DNA from: Kordiimonadaceae bacterium
GTDB lineage: Bacteria; Pseudomonadota; Alphaproteobacteria; Sphingomonadales; Emcibacteraceae
Direction of reading: 5' to 3'
Length of the DNA stretch: 32,677 nt
Assembly: GCA_018675425.1 (NCBI GenBank)
Contig: JABGYD010000087.1
Coordinates: 1-32,677 of the forward strand
Shown here in pieces: positions 22,610-32,677 of the stretch. Under the pieces are notes generated by a model. That model saw only the letters and a program-made list of their open reading frames with translations. It searched no databases and was not told the DNA's origin. How positions within the stretch are numbered: position 1 is the first letter of the stretch; each line of letters begins with the position of its first letter. The position numbers and the translations under genes are program-made.

Positions 22610-24364
22610 ATGTCTTCAAAAGCAATAAGTGGCGCAAAAATCATCGTAAATTCCCTAGTGGATTTGGGTGTGGAGGTTATCTTTGGATATCCTGGCGGTG
22701 CTGTATTGCCGATTTATGACGAGCTTCATAATCACAAGATAATAACACATGTTTTAGTTCGCCATGAACAAGCAGCTGTTCACGCGGCTGAGGGCTATGC
22801 GCGCTCGACTGGAAAACCCGGCGTAGTTCTTGTTACATCCGGTCCGGGAGCAACAAATGCGATCACCGGACTTGCAGATGCAATGCTCGACAGTATTCCT
22901 GTCATTTGTCTAACTGGTCAGGTTCCTCTTAAATTAATTGGGACGGATGCATTTCAGGAAGCAGACACAGTTGGGATCACTCGCCATTGTACAAAACATA
23001 ACTATCTAATCCGCAAAAGTGACGATGTTTCAAAAGTTATTCATGAGGCGTTTCATGTTGCGACAACAGGTAGGCCTGGCCCAGTTGTTATCGATATCCC
23101 AAAAGATATTCAAATCATGACAAGTAAAGTTCTGCATATAGGTCCAATTGAACACCGGAGTTACCGTCCAGCCTTTAAAGGTGATGATGCAATTATTAAT
23201 GAAGCAGTTAAGCTTCTTGCAACTGCAAAAAAACCAATTTTTTATACTGGTGGTGGCGTTATAAATTCAGGACCCAAGGCATCGGAGTTACTTCGTGAAA
23301 TAGCGCGCCTAGCGGGGGTTCCAGTTACAAGCACACTAATGGGGCTTGGTGCTTACCCAGCATCTGATAAACAATGGCTTGGAATGTTAGGAATGCACGG
23401 CACTTATGAGGCAAATAATGCAATGCATGACTGCGATGTGATGGTTTGTATTGGTGCACGTTTTGATGATCGAGTAACTGGCCGGGTTGATGCATTTGCC
23501 CCAAATTCAAAGAAAATTCATATAGATATTGATCGTTCATCTATTAATAAAATTATTCCGGTTGAAGTCCCTATTGTTGGTGATGTTGGTCAGGTGCTGG
23601 AAGAGTTTTTAAATCAGTGGAAAAATGGTAAATATGCGTTAGATACCTCAGAAATGAAGAGGTGGTGGAAGCAGATTGACGCATGGAGGAGCCGCAAATG
23701 TTTGGCCTTTAAACAACAAGGCGATGTGATTATGCCTCAGCATGCTTGTGAAAGACTGCAGGCATTGACAAAAGATAAAGATGTTTATTTTAGTACCGAA
23801 GTTGGGCAGCATCAGATGTGGGCAGCTCAATACCTTGAATTTGAAGAACCTAATCGATGGATGACATCAGGTGGTTTAGGGACAATGGGGTATGGGTTTC
23901 CGGCGGCAATGGGCGTTCAAATGGCCCATCCTAATTCACTGGTGATTGACGTTGCCGGTGAGGCGTCGATCCAAATGAACATTCAGGAACTTTCAACTGT
24001 AATGCAGTACGGGTTGCCAGTAAAAATATTTATTCTTAATAATGAATATATGGGCATGGTACGCCAATGGCAGGACTTAAATCATGATGGTCGTTACTCA
24101 AACAGTTATACGTCTTCGCTTCCAGACTTTGTAAAGCTTGCTGAAAGCTATGGCGCAACTGGATTTAAGGTTGAACACCCTGATGATCTTGATGCAACAA
24201 TACTTAAAATGATTGAAACAGAAGGACCAGTAATTGTAGACTGTCGTGTCGATAAGCTTGCTAATTGCTTCCCTATGATACCGTCTGGAGCAGCGCATAA
24301 TGAAATGATACTAGCGGAAAGCGAAGAAACAAAAGCATTTGAAGGAGGAGCGGCATTAGTTTAA
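22610..24364 (+). CDS. ilvB: acetolactate synthase (acetohydroxyacid synthase), large catalytic subunit
   Basis: ThDP-dependent enzyme condensing pyruvate with pyruvate or 2-oxobutyrate, the first step to Val, Leu and Ile. 584 residues: [12 protein letters not shown] (26-37), catalytic Glu53 in [14 protein letters not shown], the FAD-domain segment [10 protein letters not shown], and the ThDP/Mg region [10 protein letters not shown] followed by [13 protein letters not shown] strong AGGAAG precedes the ATG. It heads the ilvB-ilvH-ilvC run; the regulatory subunit follows 22 nt later. Confidence 0.98.
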   Translation: MSSKAISGAKIIVNSLVDLGVEVIFGYPGGAVLPIYDELHNHKIITHVLVRHEQAAVHAAEGYARSTGKPGVVLVTSGPGATNAITGLADAMLDSIPVICLTGQVPLKLIGTDAFQEADTVGITRHCTKHNYLIRKSDDVSKVIHEAFHVATTGRPGPVVIDIPKDIQIMTSKVLHIGPIEHRSYRPAFKGDDAIINEAVKLLATAKKPIFYTGGGVINSGPKASELLREIARLAGVPVTSTLMGLGAYPASDKQWLGMLGMHGTYEANNAMHDCDVMVCIGARFDDRVTGRVDAFAPNSKKIHIDIDRSSINKIIPVEVPIVGDVGQVLEEFLNQWKNGKYALDTSEMKRWWKQIDAWRSRKCLAFKQQGDVIMPQHACERLQALTKDKDVYFSTEVGQHQMWAAQYLEFEEPNRWMTSGGLGTMGYGFPAAMGVQMAHPNSLVIDVAGEASIQMNIQELSTVMQYGLPVKIFILNNEYMGMVRQWQDLNHDGRYSNSYTSSLPDFVKLAESYGATGFKVEHPDDLDATILKMIETEGPVIVDCRVDKLANCFPMIPSGAAHNEMILAESEETKAFEGGAALV

Positions 24365-24386
24365 TAAACTAACGCTTTAAAATAAA

Positions 24387-24899
24387 ATGGTAGAACAACC
24401 TCATATAGAAAGACATACTATCTCAATCATCGTTGATAACGAAGCTGGGGTGCTTGCTCGCGTGATAGGACTTTTTGCGGGCCGAGGTTATAATATTGAG
24501 CACCTTACCGTGGCTCCAGTTGATATTATTGGCACGGAAAGTCGAATTACAGTGGTTACTACTGGTACACCAAAAATTATTGAACAGATAAAAGCCCAGC
24601 TCGACCGGCTTGTACCTATTCACCGTGTTGGTGATTTGACTGCAGAAGGACCATCTGTTGAGCGTGAATTAGCTCTTGTAAAGGTATGCGGAGACAGGGA
24701 TCAGCGGGTTGAAGCATTACGCGTCGCTGAAGCTTTTAGGGCTAAGCGAGTTGATAGTACAGCAAATAGTTTCGTTTTTGAGGTGACAGGTAAGACAGAA
24801 AAGATTAAAGCATTCATCGAATTGATGGAAAATTTAGGCCTCGTTGAAGTAGTACGCACCGGTGTTGCTGCTCTGCACCGGGGGAAAAAAATATTATAA
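24387..24899 (+). CDS. ilvH: acetolactate synthase, small regulatory subunit
   Basis: ACT-domain subunit that activates the catalytic subunit and gives valine feedback inhibition. 170 residues with the ACT signature NEAGVLARVIGLFAGRGYNI (18-37) and a C-terminal domain starting near ERELALVKV. No Shine-Dalgarno is evident before the ATG at 24387, yet the length and N-terminus fit the family, so the start is probably right and translation may depend on coupling with ilvB. ilvC follows 24 nt downstream. Confidence 0.97.
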   Translation: MVEQPHIERHTISIIVDNEAGVLARVIGLFAGRGYNIEHLTVAPVDIIGTESRITVVTTGTPKIIEQIKAQLDRLVPIHRVGDLTAEGPSVERELALVKVCGDRDQRVEALRVAEAFRAKRVDSTANSFVFEVTGKTEKIKAFIELMENLGLVEVVRTGVAALHRGKKIL

Positions 24900-25943
<1,044 letters not shown>

Positions 25944-25962
25944 ATTTAATATAATTTATTTT

Positions 25963-25997
25963 AAAAGCTCCCGTAAATGCTACGGGAGCTTTTTTTA
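25963..25997. terminator. terminator between ilvC and hslO
   Basis: Perfect 13-bp stem AAAAGCTCCCGTA (25963-25975) with TACGGGAGCTTTT (25981-25993), 5-nt loop, then more T. A-rich sequence on the left also gives a T-run on the minus strand, so it could serve the convergent hslO transcript as well. Confidence 0.93.
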
Positions 25998-26083
25998 TGA
26001 ACGAAATTTAATATTGAAGAATTTTTAAAAGTTAATTTCTAAATTTAGTTATTTAGATTTAGTATGGGAAAAAAGTTGCAGTG

Positions 26084-27001
26084 TTAAACTTGATCTATCA
26101 GTTTCGATAATTCAAATTTATGGTCGATTTTACAGAAATCACAAGTAACGGTTACGGTTCCATCCTCAGACACATCTTTTAATTCCTTAAGATTCAGACT
26201 AGAGAGTACGGTTCTAATTTTATCTTCAGAACAACGACAATTAGCACTCACTTCTGTATGATCAAAAACTCTCAGTCCAGCTTCATGATAAAGTCGGATC
26301 AGTAAGTTTTGAAGACTTAATTTTTTATCTAGAAGCTCTACCTTTTTGATAGTACTGAGCAAGATAGATGAGTTATTCCAATCCTCCTTCGTTTTAGTTT
26401 CGTCGCGTACGTACTCGCCTTCTGCACTCCTGGCATAATGCTGGATCATTATTGCGCAAGCCTGCCAAACACCATACTCATCCTGATCACAAGCAAGAAC
26501 AATTTTTGTGGGTAGTTGTTCCGAACTTCTAAAGTATTCTTCTGCAGCGTGGGTAATGGTGTCGCCTTCGAGTTTTACAATACCCTGATAACGCTCCATA
26601 AAACTTCCTTGGTCAATGGTAATTGCAAGATAAGCATCTTCACCAAACATATTCTGAAGACTGTCACCCTCTTTCATAATATCATCAAATGAAGCATAGC
26701 CACGTATATTTCCGTTTAATTTTTTATTTTCTTTATGAAAATCACTGATAAGCACCCGAAATGGGCCATCACCTTTCATTTGTGTGGTAAGTATTCCATC
26801 ATATTTCATAAGTGAACCGATTAATGCGGTAAAAGCTAGTACTTCTCCCATCAGTTTACTGATATGATTGGGATAATTATGACTAGATAAAATTTCATTT
26901 ACAGAGTGGCCGAGCCGCACGATACGTCCTTTAATATCCTGACCCTCAATTTGAAATGGCAGGCAGGTATCTTCAAGAAGTGGATGCGATTTTTTATTCA
27001 T
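26084..27001 (-). CDS. hslO: Hsp33 redox-regulated chaperone
   Basis: Cytoplasmic holdase chaperone switched on by oxidation. 305 residues with the C-terminal zinc-binding redox switch: CRC (Cys255, Cys257) and CDFC (Cys287, Cys290), the four-cysteine CxC...CxxC pattern. The N-terminal part has the family segments GEVLAFTALIGSLMK and TTQMKGDGP. The start lies 2 nt after the argF stop with only a weak ribosome site, so it is translationally coupled to argF. argD-argF-hslO is a common alphaproteobacterial order. Confidence 0.96.
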   Translation of the reverse strand: MNKKSHPLLEDTCLPFQIEGQDIKGRIVRLGHSVNEILSSHNYPNHISKLMGEVLAFTALIGSLMKYDGILTTQMKGDGPFRVLISDFHKENKKLNGNIRGYASFDDIMKEGDSLQNMFGEDAYLAITIDQGSFMERYQGIVKLEGDTITHAAEEYFRSSEQLPTKIVLACDQDEYGVWQACAIMIQHYARSAEGEYVRDETKTKEDWNNSSILLSTIKKVELLDKKLSLQNLLIRLYHEAGLRVFDHTEVSANCRCSEDKIRTVLSSLNLKELKDVSEDGTVTVTCDFCKIDHKFELSKLIDQV

Positions 27002-27003
27002 CT

Positions 27004-27957
27004 TTATTTACCAAAACACCATAATAGTATTGCTTTTTGAATGTGAAGCCTATTTTCAGCCTCGTGCCAGACTAATGATTGCGGTCCATCAATAATATCC
27101 TCTGTTACTTCCTCACCGCGATGTGCGGGCAGACAATGTAAAAAAATTGCGGATGGTTTTGCACGTTTCATAAGATTTTCATTAATCTGATATGGGGATA
27201 GGTCTTTTAGACGCTTATTAACGTCTTTATCACCCATAGATATGAAAGTATCAGTGATAATACAATCAGCACCTTGAACAGCCTCAATTGGATTTTCTGT
27301 AATTGTAACCCTGCCATTATTATTTTTTATCCAGTCGATGACTTGTTTGGGAGGAGAATAATCTCTATGGCATCCGATAGCAAGTTCACAGTCAAATAAA
27401 GCAGCGGCGTGGATCCAGGAAACTGCTACATTAGTAACATCTCCGGACCAAGCTATTTTCCTTCCTGTTATTGGTCCTAAATGCTCTTCAAAGGTTAGGA
27501 CATCAGCCATTACCTGGCAAGGATGTGAAAAGTTTGTAAGCGCGTTTATAATAGGAACTTGTGATTTTTTTGCCATTTCTAGAAGGTTATCATGATTATT
27601 AGCACGCATCATAATAGCATCGACAAAGCCGGAGAGAACCCGAGCGGTATCGGAAATACTTTCACCACGACTTATTTGCATGTCATGATCTTGTAATACT
27701 ACGGTTTTACCACCAAGTTGATGCATTGCCATTTCAAAGGAGATACGGGTACGGGTACTAGGCTTTTCAAAGATCATAGCCAAGGCTTGATCTTTGAGAG
27801 GCATATCAGGGTGGATAAAACCCTTACTTTGTTTTTTCTCTTTAGCTATGACCTTAAGTACTTTTGCTTTTTCTATAATGTACCGCACATCTCTAGGCAA
27901 AAGGTATGAAAGGTCGAGAAAATGTCTATAGTCAGTTTTTAAATTTAAATTTGTCAT
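27004..27957 (-). CDS. argF: ornithine carbamoyltransferase
   Basis: Makes citrulline from ornithine and carbamoyl phosphate in arginine synthesis. With the ATG at 27957 it has 317 residues, close to family length: carbamoyl-phosphate loop STRTR (67-71), HPCQVMADVLT, and the ornithine-site HCLPAHRGEEV. An in-frame ATG at 27993 would add 12 residues, overlap argD by 29 nt and has no ribosome site, so it is not preferred; the chosen start lies 7 nt past the argD stop. Between argD and hslO. Confidence 0.96.
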   Translation of the reverse strand: MTNLNLKTDYRHFLDLSYLLPRDVRYIIEKAKVLKVIAKEKKQSKGFIHPDMPLKDQALAMIFEKPSTRTRISFEMAMHQLGGKTVVLQDHDMQISRGESISDTARVLSGFVDAIMMRANNHDNLLEMAKKSQVPIINALTNFSHPCQVMADVLTFEEHLGPITGRKIAWSGDVTNVAVSWIHAAALFDCELAIGCHRDYSPPKQVIDWIKNNNGRVTITENPIEAVQGADCIITDTFISMGDKDVNKRLKDLSPYQINENLMKRAKPSAIFLHCLPAHRGEEVTEDIIDGPQSLVWHEAENRLHIQKAILLWCFGK

Positions 27958-27964
27958 TCTATCA

Positions 27965-29152
27965 CTAAATAGTTTTAAATTTTTTAAGTTCATCTAAGCA
28001 AGTCTTATTGAGTTTCTTGCTTGCTTCGTTAATGTCCGCAAGTGTTATATTTAAAGGGGGGAGTATACGAATAGTGTTTTCACTGGCCCCGACGACAAGT
28101 AATTTATTTTCAAACGCTTGTGCTATAAACTCTCTGGGATTTCTATGTAACTTGAGGCCTATCATAAGACCAAGTCCACGTATTTCATCAATTATTTCAG
28201 GATATTTTTTAGAAAGACTAATTAACTCAACTTTTAGTTTTTCCGACATTATTTTAACATTAGATAGAATTTTTTCCTCTTCCAACACATCAAGCACGGC
28301 GTTACCCATAGCCATTGCAAGAGGATTTCCACCATAAGTAGAGCCGTGTGTGCCTAAAGTCATATGCTTAGCAACAGAGTTTTTAGCAAGACATGCACCT
28401 AAGGGGAAACCCCCGCCTATACCTTTGGCAATTGGCATAATATCCGGTGTTACGCCGGCATGTTCATGACAAAATAGTTTACCAGTACGGCCAATACCAC
28501 ATTGGATTTCATCAAAAATGAGCAAAATACCATGTTTGTCGGCTAATTTACGAAGCACAATAAGATTTTTTGTCGTAACTGAGCGAATACCTCCTTCACC
28601 CTGTATTGGTTCGATCATTATACCCGCAGTTTCAGTAGTTATATGATCCTCAACTTTTTTCATGTCCGAGAAAAAAGGCAGTACATCGAAGCCATCCACT
28701 TTAGGGCCAAAGCCTTTGGTTAACTTTTCTGAACCCCCTGCAGCGATGGTTGAGAGAGTTCTACCATGAAAGCTTCCATTAAATGTGATAATTCTGAACT
28801 TCTCTGACTGTCCGTTAGCGTGATGATAACGGCGCGTCATCTTTATGGCGCACTCAACAGCTTCTGCTCCTGAATTTGTAAAAAACATACTATCTGCAAA
28901 AGTAAGGTCTCTTAATCTTTTTGCTAGCTTTTCTTGGCCAGGAATTTGATACATATTTGAAGTATGCCAAAGTATTGATGATTGTTCCTTTAAAGACTTT
29001 ACTAATTTAGGATGGCAATGGCCAAGACAATTCACAGCAATACCACTCCCGAAATCTAGGAATTCAGTATTGGTACTGTCATATAGGTGGGATCCAGAGC
29101 CTCGAACGAAACCCACCCCCATACGTGCATAAGTGGGTAATACAGATGACAT
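27965..29152 (-). CDS. argD: acetylornithine aminotransferase
   Basis: Class III PLP aminotransferase converting N-acetylglutamate semialdehyde to N-acetylornithine (and possibly succinyldiaminopimelate). 395 residues, cytoplasmic: NSGAEAVECAIK (93-104), GSFHGRTL (126-133), EPIQGEGG (181-188), LIFDEIQCGIGRTG (211-224), PLP lysine Lys243 in IAKGIGGGFPLG, and HGSTYGGNPLA. No clear Shine-Dalgarno before the start, though it matches the usual N-terminus (LPTYAR). A 10-bp palindrome CGTTATAACG (29171-29180) sits 19-28 nt upstream. Unrelated to the exported array beyond the cofactor. Confidence 0.96.
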   Translation of the reverse strand: MSSVLPTYARMGVGFVRGSGSHLYDSTNTEFLDFGSGIAVNCLGHCHPKLVKSLKEQSSILWHTSNMYQIPGQEKLAKRLRDLTFADSMFFTNSGAEAVECAIKMTRRYHHANGQSEKFRIITFNGSFHGRTLSTIAAGGSEKLTKGFGPKVDGFDVLPFFSDMKKVEDHITTETAGIMIEPIQGEGGIRSVTTKNLIVLRKLADKHGILLIFDEIQCGIGRTGKLFCHEHAGVTPDIMPIAKGIGGGFPLGACLAKNSVAKHMTLGTHGSTYGGNPLAMAMGNAVLDVLEEEKILSNVKIMSEKLKVELISLSKKYPEIIDEIRGLGLMIGLKLHRNPREFIAQAFENKLLVVGASENTIRILPPLNITLADINEASKKLNKTCLDELKKFKTI

Positions 29153-29252
29153 ATTATTTTGTTTTTCTATCGTTATAACGTATATTATTTTGTTGTTATA
29201 ATTTCTTTTGGCCTAAGTATGTTAAATATTCAAGTAAAAAATACTAATTCTT

Positions 29253-30068
29253 CTAGGAACGAAGTTTATAACCACTTTTAAACATTTTATAACACCATAT
29301 CCAAAGTATTATATTGAGGCTTAGTATATAAAGTACGCCAATCATTGGGTTAGCTTCTGCTTGACCTGTAAAGCCGTAGCGAAAACCATCAATAAGATAA
29401 AAGAAAGGGTTTGCCTGGCTAATTTGATACCAGACACCACTTAGTCGATCTATCGAATAAAATGTACCTGATAGAAATGAAAGAGGCATAATTACAAAGT
29501 TACTTATCGCCGATGTTTGGTCAAACCTTTGTCCCCATACTCCCGTCATAACTCCGAGCAATGAAAGCATCATCGCACCAGAAATACCAAAATAAAGTAT
29601 CGCCCATAAATGGGTTAGAGAAATATCCGTTATAAAACTCATGGATATTGTGACGAAGAAGCCAACCATAAGTCCGCGTGTAATGCCTCCCAAGGCATAG
29701 CCCATTATTATTTCTTTTGCACCAAGCGGTGCAAGAAGAATATCAACAATGTTGCCCATCATCTTTGAACCAATCAGTGATGAGGAGGTGTTGGCAAAAC
29801 TATTTTGAAGTATCGACATGATAATCAGTCCAGGTGCTAAAAATACGGAATAGGGTACATCGCCCATGTATCTGTCAGTGCCACCAAGAGCCAGAGTAAA
29901 TATCATCATGAATATAAGGGTAGTTAAAACCGGGGCACCTACGGTTTGACCGAATACCTTGCAGTATCTTCGTACTTCTTTTTCATATAATGTACGAAAG
30001 CCTAACCAGTTAAAAGAACCAATTCGTTTTGTCCCAAAATCGTTGATGGTTTTTTCTTTCAATGACAT
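29253..30068 (-). CDS. ABC-2 type transporter permease
   Basis: Integral membrane subunit of an ABC-2 family exporter. With the ATG at 30068 it has 271 residues and about six membrane helices, for example around TTLIFMMIFTLALGG, YSVFLAPGLIIMSIL, GLMVGFFVTISMSF, YFGISGAMMLSLLGVMTGV, FVIMPLSFLSGTFYS and the last at GVLYILSLNIILWIWCYKMF. AGAGGG lies just upstream of 30068; an ATG at 30086 is also possible (277 residues, weaker ribosome site). The cognate ATPase gene is not adjacent here, so the substrate cannot be inferred. Members of this subfamily are often annotated as drug, polysaccharide or lipid exporters. It lies 100 nt from argD. Confidence 0.85.
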   Translation of the reverse strand: MSLKEKTINDFGTKRIGSFNWLGFRTLYEKEVRRYCKVFGQTVGAPVLTTLIFMMIFTLALGGTDRYMGDVPYSVFLAPGLIIMSILQNSFANTSSSLIGSKMMGNIVDILLAPLGAKEIIMGYALGGITRGLMVGFFVTISMSFITDISLTHLWAILYFGISGAMMLSLLGVMTGVWGQRFDQTSAISNFVIMPLSFLSGTFYSIDRLSGVWYQISQANPFFYLIDGFRYGFTGQAEANPMIGVLYILSLNIILWIWCYKMFKSGYKLRS

Positions 30069-30145
30069 GGCACCCTCTAATTTCATAATAATTTCTCATG
30101 CTTATAGAATAAAAAATACCTTACTGGCAATGTCAACTTGAACTT

Positions 30146-30174
30146 TTGACCTGAAAATATTTAAATGCTAAGAA
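30146..30174 (+). promoter_or_regulatory. candidate gcrA promoter, Caulobacter-style
   Basis: TTGACCT at 30146-30152, 14 nt, then GCTAAGAA at 30167-30174, a good match to the TTGAC / GCTANAWC pattern of Caulobacter housekeeping promoters. The expected leader is about 65 nt. No GANTC site was seen in this gap. Confidence 0.45.
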
Positions 30175-30244
30175 AATTAAATGGTAATGAGAAGTAAATA
30201 TGATATAACTCGCCTCTGAAGTGTAATTTAAATGAGGACTAAAC

Positions 30245-30700
30245 ATGGCCTGGACAGAAGATCGCGTAGAAAAACTGAGCGAGTTGTGGGATAAAGGTTT
30301 AAGCGCGAGCCAGATAGCCAAAGAGCTTGCTGAAGGTGTTACACGTAATGCTGTGATTGGTAAAGCACATCGAATGGGCCTCGCCTCGCGCCCTTCACCC
30401 GTTAAATCAGACCCTGCAAAGCGTGCTGCAGCTGCAGCAAAGAAAAAAAATGTTGAAAATAAAGAACCTTCAAAAACTACTCCAGTAAGTGGCAAGGTTG
30501 GCATTCTTGACTTAACAGAAAGCTTATGCAAATGGCCAATTGGCCATCCAGACGAACCAAATTTTCATTTTTGTGGTAGGCCTTCACAGCCAGCTTTTCC
30601 CTATTGCGCAAGCCATTGTGTAGAGGCTTATCAAGTACAGCAACCTCGTCGTACACGTCGTAACACACGCCGGCGTATCATGGCTACACCAGTCAAGTAA
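30245..30700 (+). CDS. gcrA: GcrA cell-cycle regulator
   Basis: Alphaproteobacterial transcription factor that binds sigma70 and activates promoters with methylated GANTC sites, working with the CcrM methyltransferase. 151 residues: the N-terminal DNA-binding part MAWTEDRVEKLSELW and GVTRNAVIGKAHRMGL (31-46), a Lys/Ala-rich linker (about 52-80), and the C-terminal sigma70-binding domain with KWPIGHP (96-102), FHFCG and PYCASHC. GAGGA lies 7 nt before the ATG. Divergent from the permease gene. Its presence predicts a CcrM-type methylase elsewhere in the genome. Confidence 0.96.
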   Translation: MAWTEDRVEKLSELWDKGLSASQIAKELAEGVTRNAVIGKAHRMGLASRPSPVKSDPAKRAAAAAKKKNVENKEPSKTTPVSGKVGILDLTESLCKWPIGHPDEPNFHFCGRPSQPAFPYCASHCVEAYQVQQPRRTRRNTRRRIMATPVK

Positions 30701-30793
30701 CCTTTAAAAGTAAAACTATTTGAGTTTACATAGCCGGACTTATTGGTTTAGTGTGAATTTATTATGTTTATGAAATTTTTTAAGGGAAAAATA

Positions 30794-32533
30794 ATGTGTA
30801 AAATGTTTAAACTGTTGTTAATCACCGTCTATGTGGGATCATTTTCTTTTGTGCCTGCAAATGCTCAGGGTGAATATAAATTACCAAGCTACAGTTCACG
30901 GGACGGCTTTGTTCCAGTAGTAGGTAAAAATGGTATGGTTAGCGTCAGAGAAACTATTGCAGCTGAAATAGGTGCTGAAATTCTTGAAAAAGGTGGGAAT
31001 GCGATTGACGCTGCTGCCGCAGTTGGATTTGCTCTTGCAGTTACCTATCCGCAGGCGGGTAATATTGGAGGAGGCGGTTTTATGATCGTCCATACTGCTA
31101 AAAATAATACAACAGTGGCTATTGACTACCGTGAGATGGCTGCAGGTACAGCTCGTCATGACCAATACGTGATTGATGACAAAGTTGACCAAAAGTTGGC
31201 AAAATTTAGCCGTCAATCCTCAGGTGTACCCGGAACTGTTGCCGGAATGGCACTTGCTGTTGAAAAGTATGGAACGATGAGTTTAAGAGAGGTTCTGGAG
31301 CCTGCTTATAAATTGGCAAACAAAGGGTTTAAAATTTACACTCAACTTGAAATGTCACTCGCTCGCAGTAAGGAGCGCCTTGGTGCGGACCCAGCAGCGG
31401 CAAAAGTTTTCTATAAGGCCGATGGGAGCAATTATAAAACTGGTGAAATTTTAAAACAAAAAGACCTTGCTAAGTCACTACGGGCTATTATGCGGCAGGG
31501 GACTGACGCCTTTTACAAAGGGGAAATTGCAGAAAAAATTACAGCTGACATGGCGGCAAATGATGGCTTGATTACAATGGCTGATATGGCTGCTTATAAA
31601 GTATACGAACGTGAACCTGTATATGGAACTTACAAAGGATACAAAATAGCTACTATGCCTCCGCCTTCGTCAGGGGGAATGCATATGATACAAATGATGA
31701 ATATGCTGGAAAATGATGATCTAAAGGCACAGGGACACAATAGTGCGGCCACCCTTCATCTTTATATTGAAGCAATGCGCCAAGCTTATGCTGACCGCAG
31801 TCTTTATGCTGGTGACCCAGCCTTCTTTAATATTCCTGTTGATAAGTTGATTAACAAAGAATATGCCAAAGAAATTCGTGCTCGTATTCCATTAGATCGT
31901 GCCCGGGTAAGCGCTGAAGTTGCTCCAACGAAAAACCTTGCCTATGAAAGCCCAGAAACAACTCATTATTCTGTGATGGATAAGTGGGGGAATGCGGTAA
32001 GCAATACCTATACGCTTAACTTTGGTTTTGGTAATGGTATTATGGCAGAGGGAACAGGTATACTGCTTAATAATGAACTTGACGATTTTGATCATGAGCC
32101 ATACAAGCCTGACGCCAACGGTAATGTTAGTGGTAAAGCTAACGCCCAGGAACCATATAAACGCCCTAGATCATCGATGACCCCAACTATTGTTTTCAAG
32201 GACGATATGCCATTTTTAATCACTGGTAGCCCAGGTGGAGGAACAATCATCAATACCGTCTTTCAAACAGTTATGAATGTGATTGAATTTGATATGAATG
32301 TGGCTGCTGCAAGTAGTAAGCCGCGAATAAATCATCAATGGATGCCAGATATGACTACTATCGAAAGTGGTGTCAGTCAGGATACTCTGAATATACTCAC
32401 TGATATGGGTCATAAATTTAATTCTGGACGTCGGACACTTGGCAGCACAAATAGCATCGTTTATCGTGACGGTTACTTTTATGGTGCCCACGATCCACGC
32501 AGCATGAACGCTGCGACGATTGGTATTAATTAA
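30794..32533 (+). CDS. ggt: gamma-glutamyltransferase (gamma-glutamyltranspeptidase), secreted
   Basis: Periplasmic Ntn-hydrolase that releases or transfers the gamma-glutamyl group of glutathione and other gamma-glutamyl compounds. The ATG at 30794 is chosen because AAGGGA lies 6 nt upstream; it gives 579 residues and a Sec signal ending at Ala24 (ANA/Q). The proenzyme self-cleaves before Thr389 in ETTHYSV, giving the small subunit with a new N-terminal threonine. Also seen: substrate-site DYREMA, PPPSSGG, and the oxyanion/glycine segment GSPGGGTIINTV. An in-frame ATG at 30764 would put ten extra, charged residues before the signal. Terminated by the hairpin just after the stop. Confidence 0.95.
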   Translation: MCKMFKLLLITVYVGSFSFVPANAQGEYKLPSYSSRDGFVPVVGKNGMVSVRETIAAEIGAEILEKGGNAIDAAAAVGFALAVTYPQAGNIGGGGFMIVHTAKNNTTVAIDYREMAAGTARHDQYVIDDKVDQKLAKFSRQSSGVPGTVAGMALAVEKYGTMSLREVLEPAYKLANKGFKIYTQLEMSLARSKERLGADPAAAKVFYKADGSNYKTGEILKQKDLAKSLRAIMRQGTDAFYKGEIAEKITADMAANDGLITMADMAAYKVYEREPVYGTYKGYKIATMPPPSSGGMHMIQMMNMLENDDLKAQGHNSAATLHLYIEAMRQAYADRSLYAGDPAFFNIPVDKLINKEYAKEIRARIPLDRARVSAEVAPTKNLAYESPETTHYSVMDKWGNAVSNTYTLNFGFGNGIMAEGTGILLNNELDDFDHEPYKPDANGNVSGKANAQEPYKRPRSSMTPTIVFKDDMPFLITGSPGGGTIINTVFQTVMNVIEFDMNVAAASSKPRINHQWMPDMTTIESGVSQDTLNILTDMGHKFNSGRRTLGSTNSIVYRDGYFYGAHDPRSMNAATIGIN

Positions 32534-32549
32534 TCTACCGTTGTATGAA

Positions 32550-32590
32550 TTATAAAAGGCGGTCTTAATTGATCGCCTTTTATAATTACC
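32550..32590. terminator. terminator after ggt
   Basis: 15-bp stem with one G-T pair (32550-32564 with 32571-32585, core AAAAGGCGGTC/GATCGCCTTTT), 6-nt loop, followed by an AT-rich run. The long near-symmetrical stem could stop transcription from either side. The remaining 87 bases to the window end show no gene I can support. Confidence 0.88.
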
Positions 32591-32677
32591 CGACGTACTT
32601 TTAATAGACCAGCGTTCCGAGGTATTTTATTTGTATGTGCAGTTAAATTGGGTAAGCTTGCATTGATAATAATCATG

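Noticed and set aside
30133-30531. Minus-strand open frame opposite gcrA
   Set aside because: It is antisense to the well-recognised gcrA and its composition reflects the Lys/Ala-rich linker read backwards; no ribosome site or family match.
32530-32676. Minus-strand open frame of about 48 codons entering from the right edge and ending next to the ggt stop
   Set aside because: It runs straight through the near-perfect ggt terminator hairpin and its translation resembles no family I recognise. It could be the end of a convergent gene, but nothing supports that.

Overview
The window is AT-rich chromosomal DNA from an alphaproteobacterium. Several gene neighbourhoods typical of that class are present in their usual order: chvG-hprK-EIIA(Man)-HPr-ahcY, tsaE-amgK-murU-addB-addA-trxA, serB/miaA-ilvB-ilvH-ilvC, and argD-argF-hslO. 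It also encodes the cell-cycle regulator GcrA, which is specific to alphaproteobacteria. I cannot fix the order or genus from sequence alone. The base composition would suit a marine lineage, but that is a guess. No tRNA, rRNA, CRISPR, transposon or phage gene was seen.

Layout, left to right. (1) 1-2722: the 3' part of a ChvG-type sensor kinase, then a truncated-form HPr kinase, a mannose-family EIIA and HPr, which together form a regulatory phosphotransferase branch without a sugar permease. (2) 2787-4219: ahcY with its own promoter and a strong terminator; its product is the short type without the insert common in alphaproteobacterial enzymes. (3) 4295-13364: tsaE, a single-chain AmgK-MurU fusion, addB and addA (all overlapping by 1-8 nt), then trxA. 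(4) 13420-21424, all on the minus strand: an accessory block of five tandem paralogous aminotransferases of the HisC fold, each with a twin-arginine signal peptide, preceded in the direction of transcription by a secreted PQQ-type sugar/sorbosone dehydrogenase-like protein and serB. (5) 21497-25997: miaA, then the ilvB-ilvH-ilvC branched-chain operon with its own promoter and a perfect-stem terminator. (6) 26084-30068, minus strand: argD, argF, hslO, and separately an ABC-2 type permease. (7) 30245-32585: gcrA and a secreted gamma-glutamyltransferase with a terminator. No gene-free stretch exceeds 300 bases.

Most of the window is core metabolism. The exception is the 13.4-20.5 kb block. Five exported PLP enzymes lie side by side, with intact cofactor residues but diverging substrate loops, and next to a predicted periplasmic quinoprotein dehydrogenase. 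This points to periplasmic (or cell-surface) transamination chemistry on a family of related substrates. Exported PLP enzymes are known (for example PvdN and PtaA in Pseudomonas, which use the Tat route), but I know of no described system with this composition. The substrates cannot be read from the sequence.

Start codons were chosen by Shine-Dalgarno spacing and family length. Promoters are pattern matches to the TTGAC / GCTANAWC style described for Caulobacter or to the sigma70 consensus, and are of low to moderate confidence.
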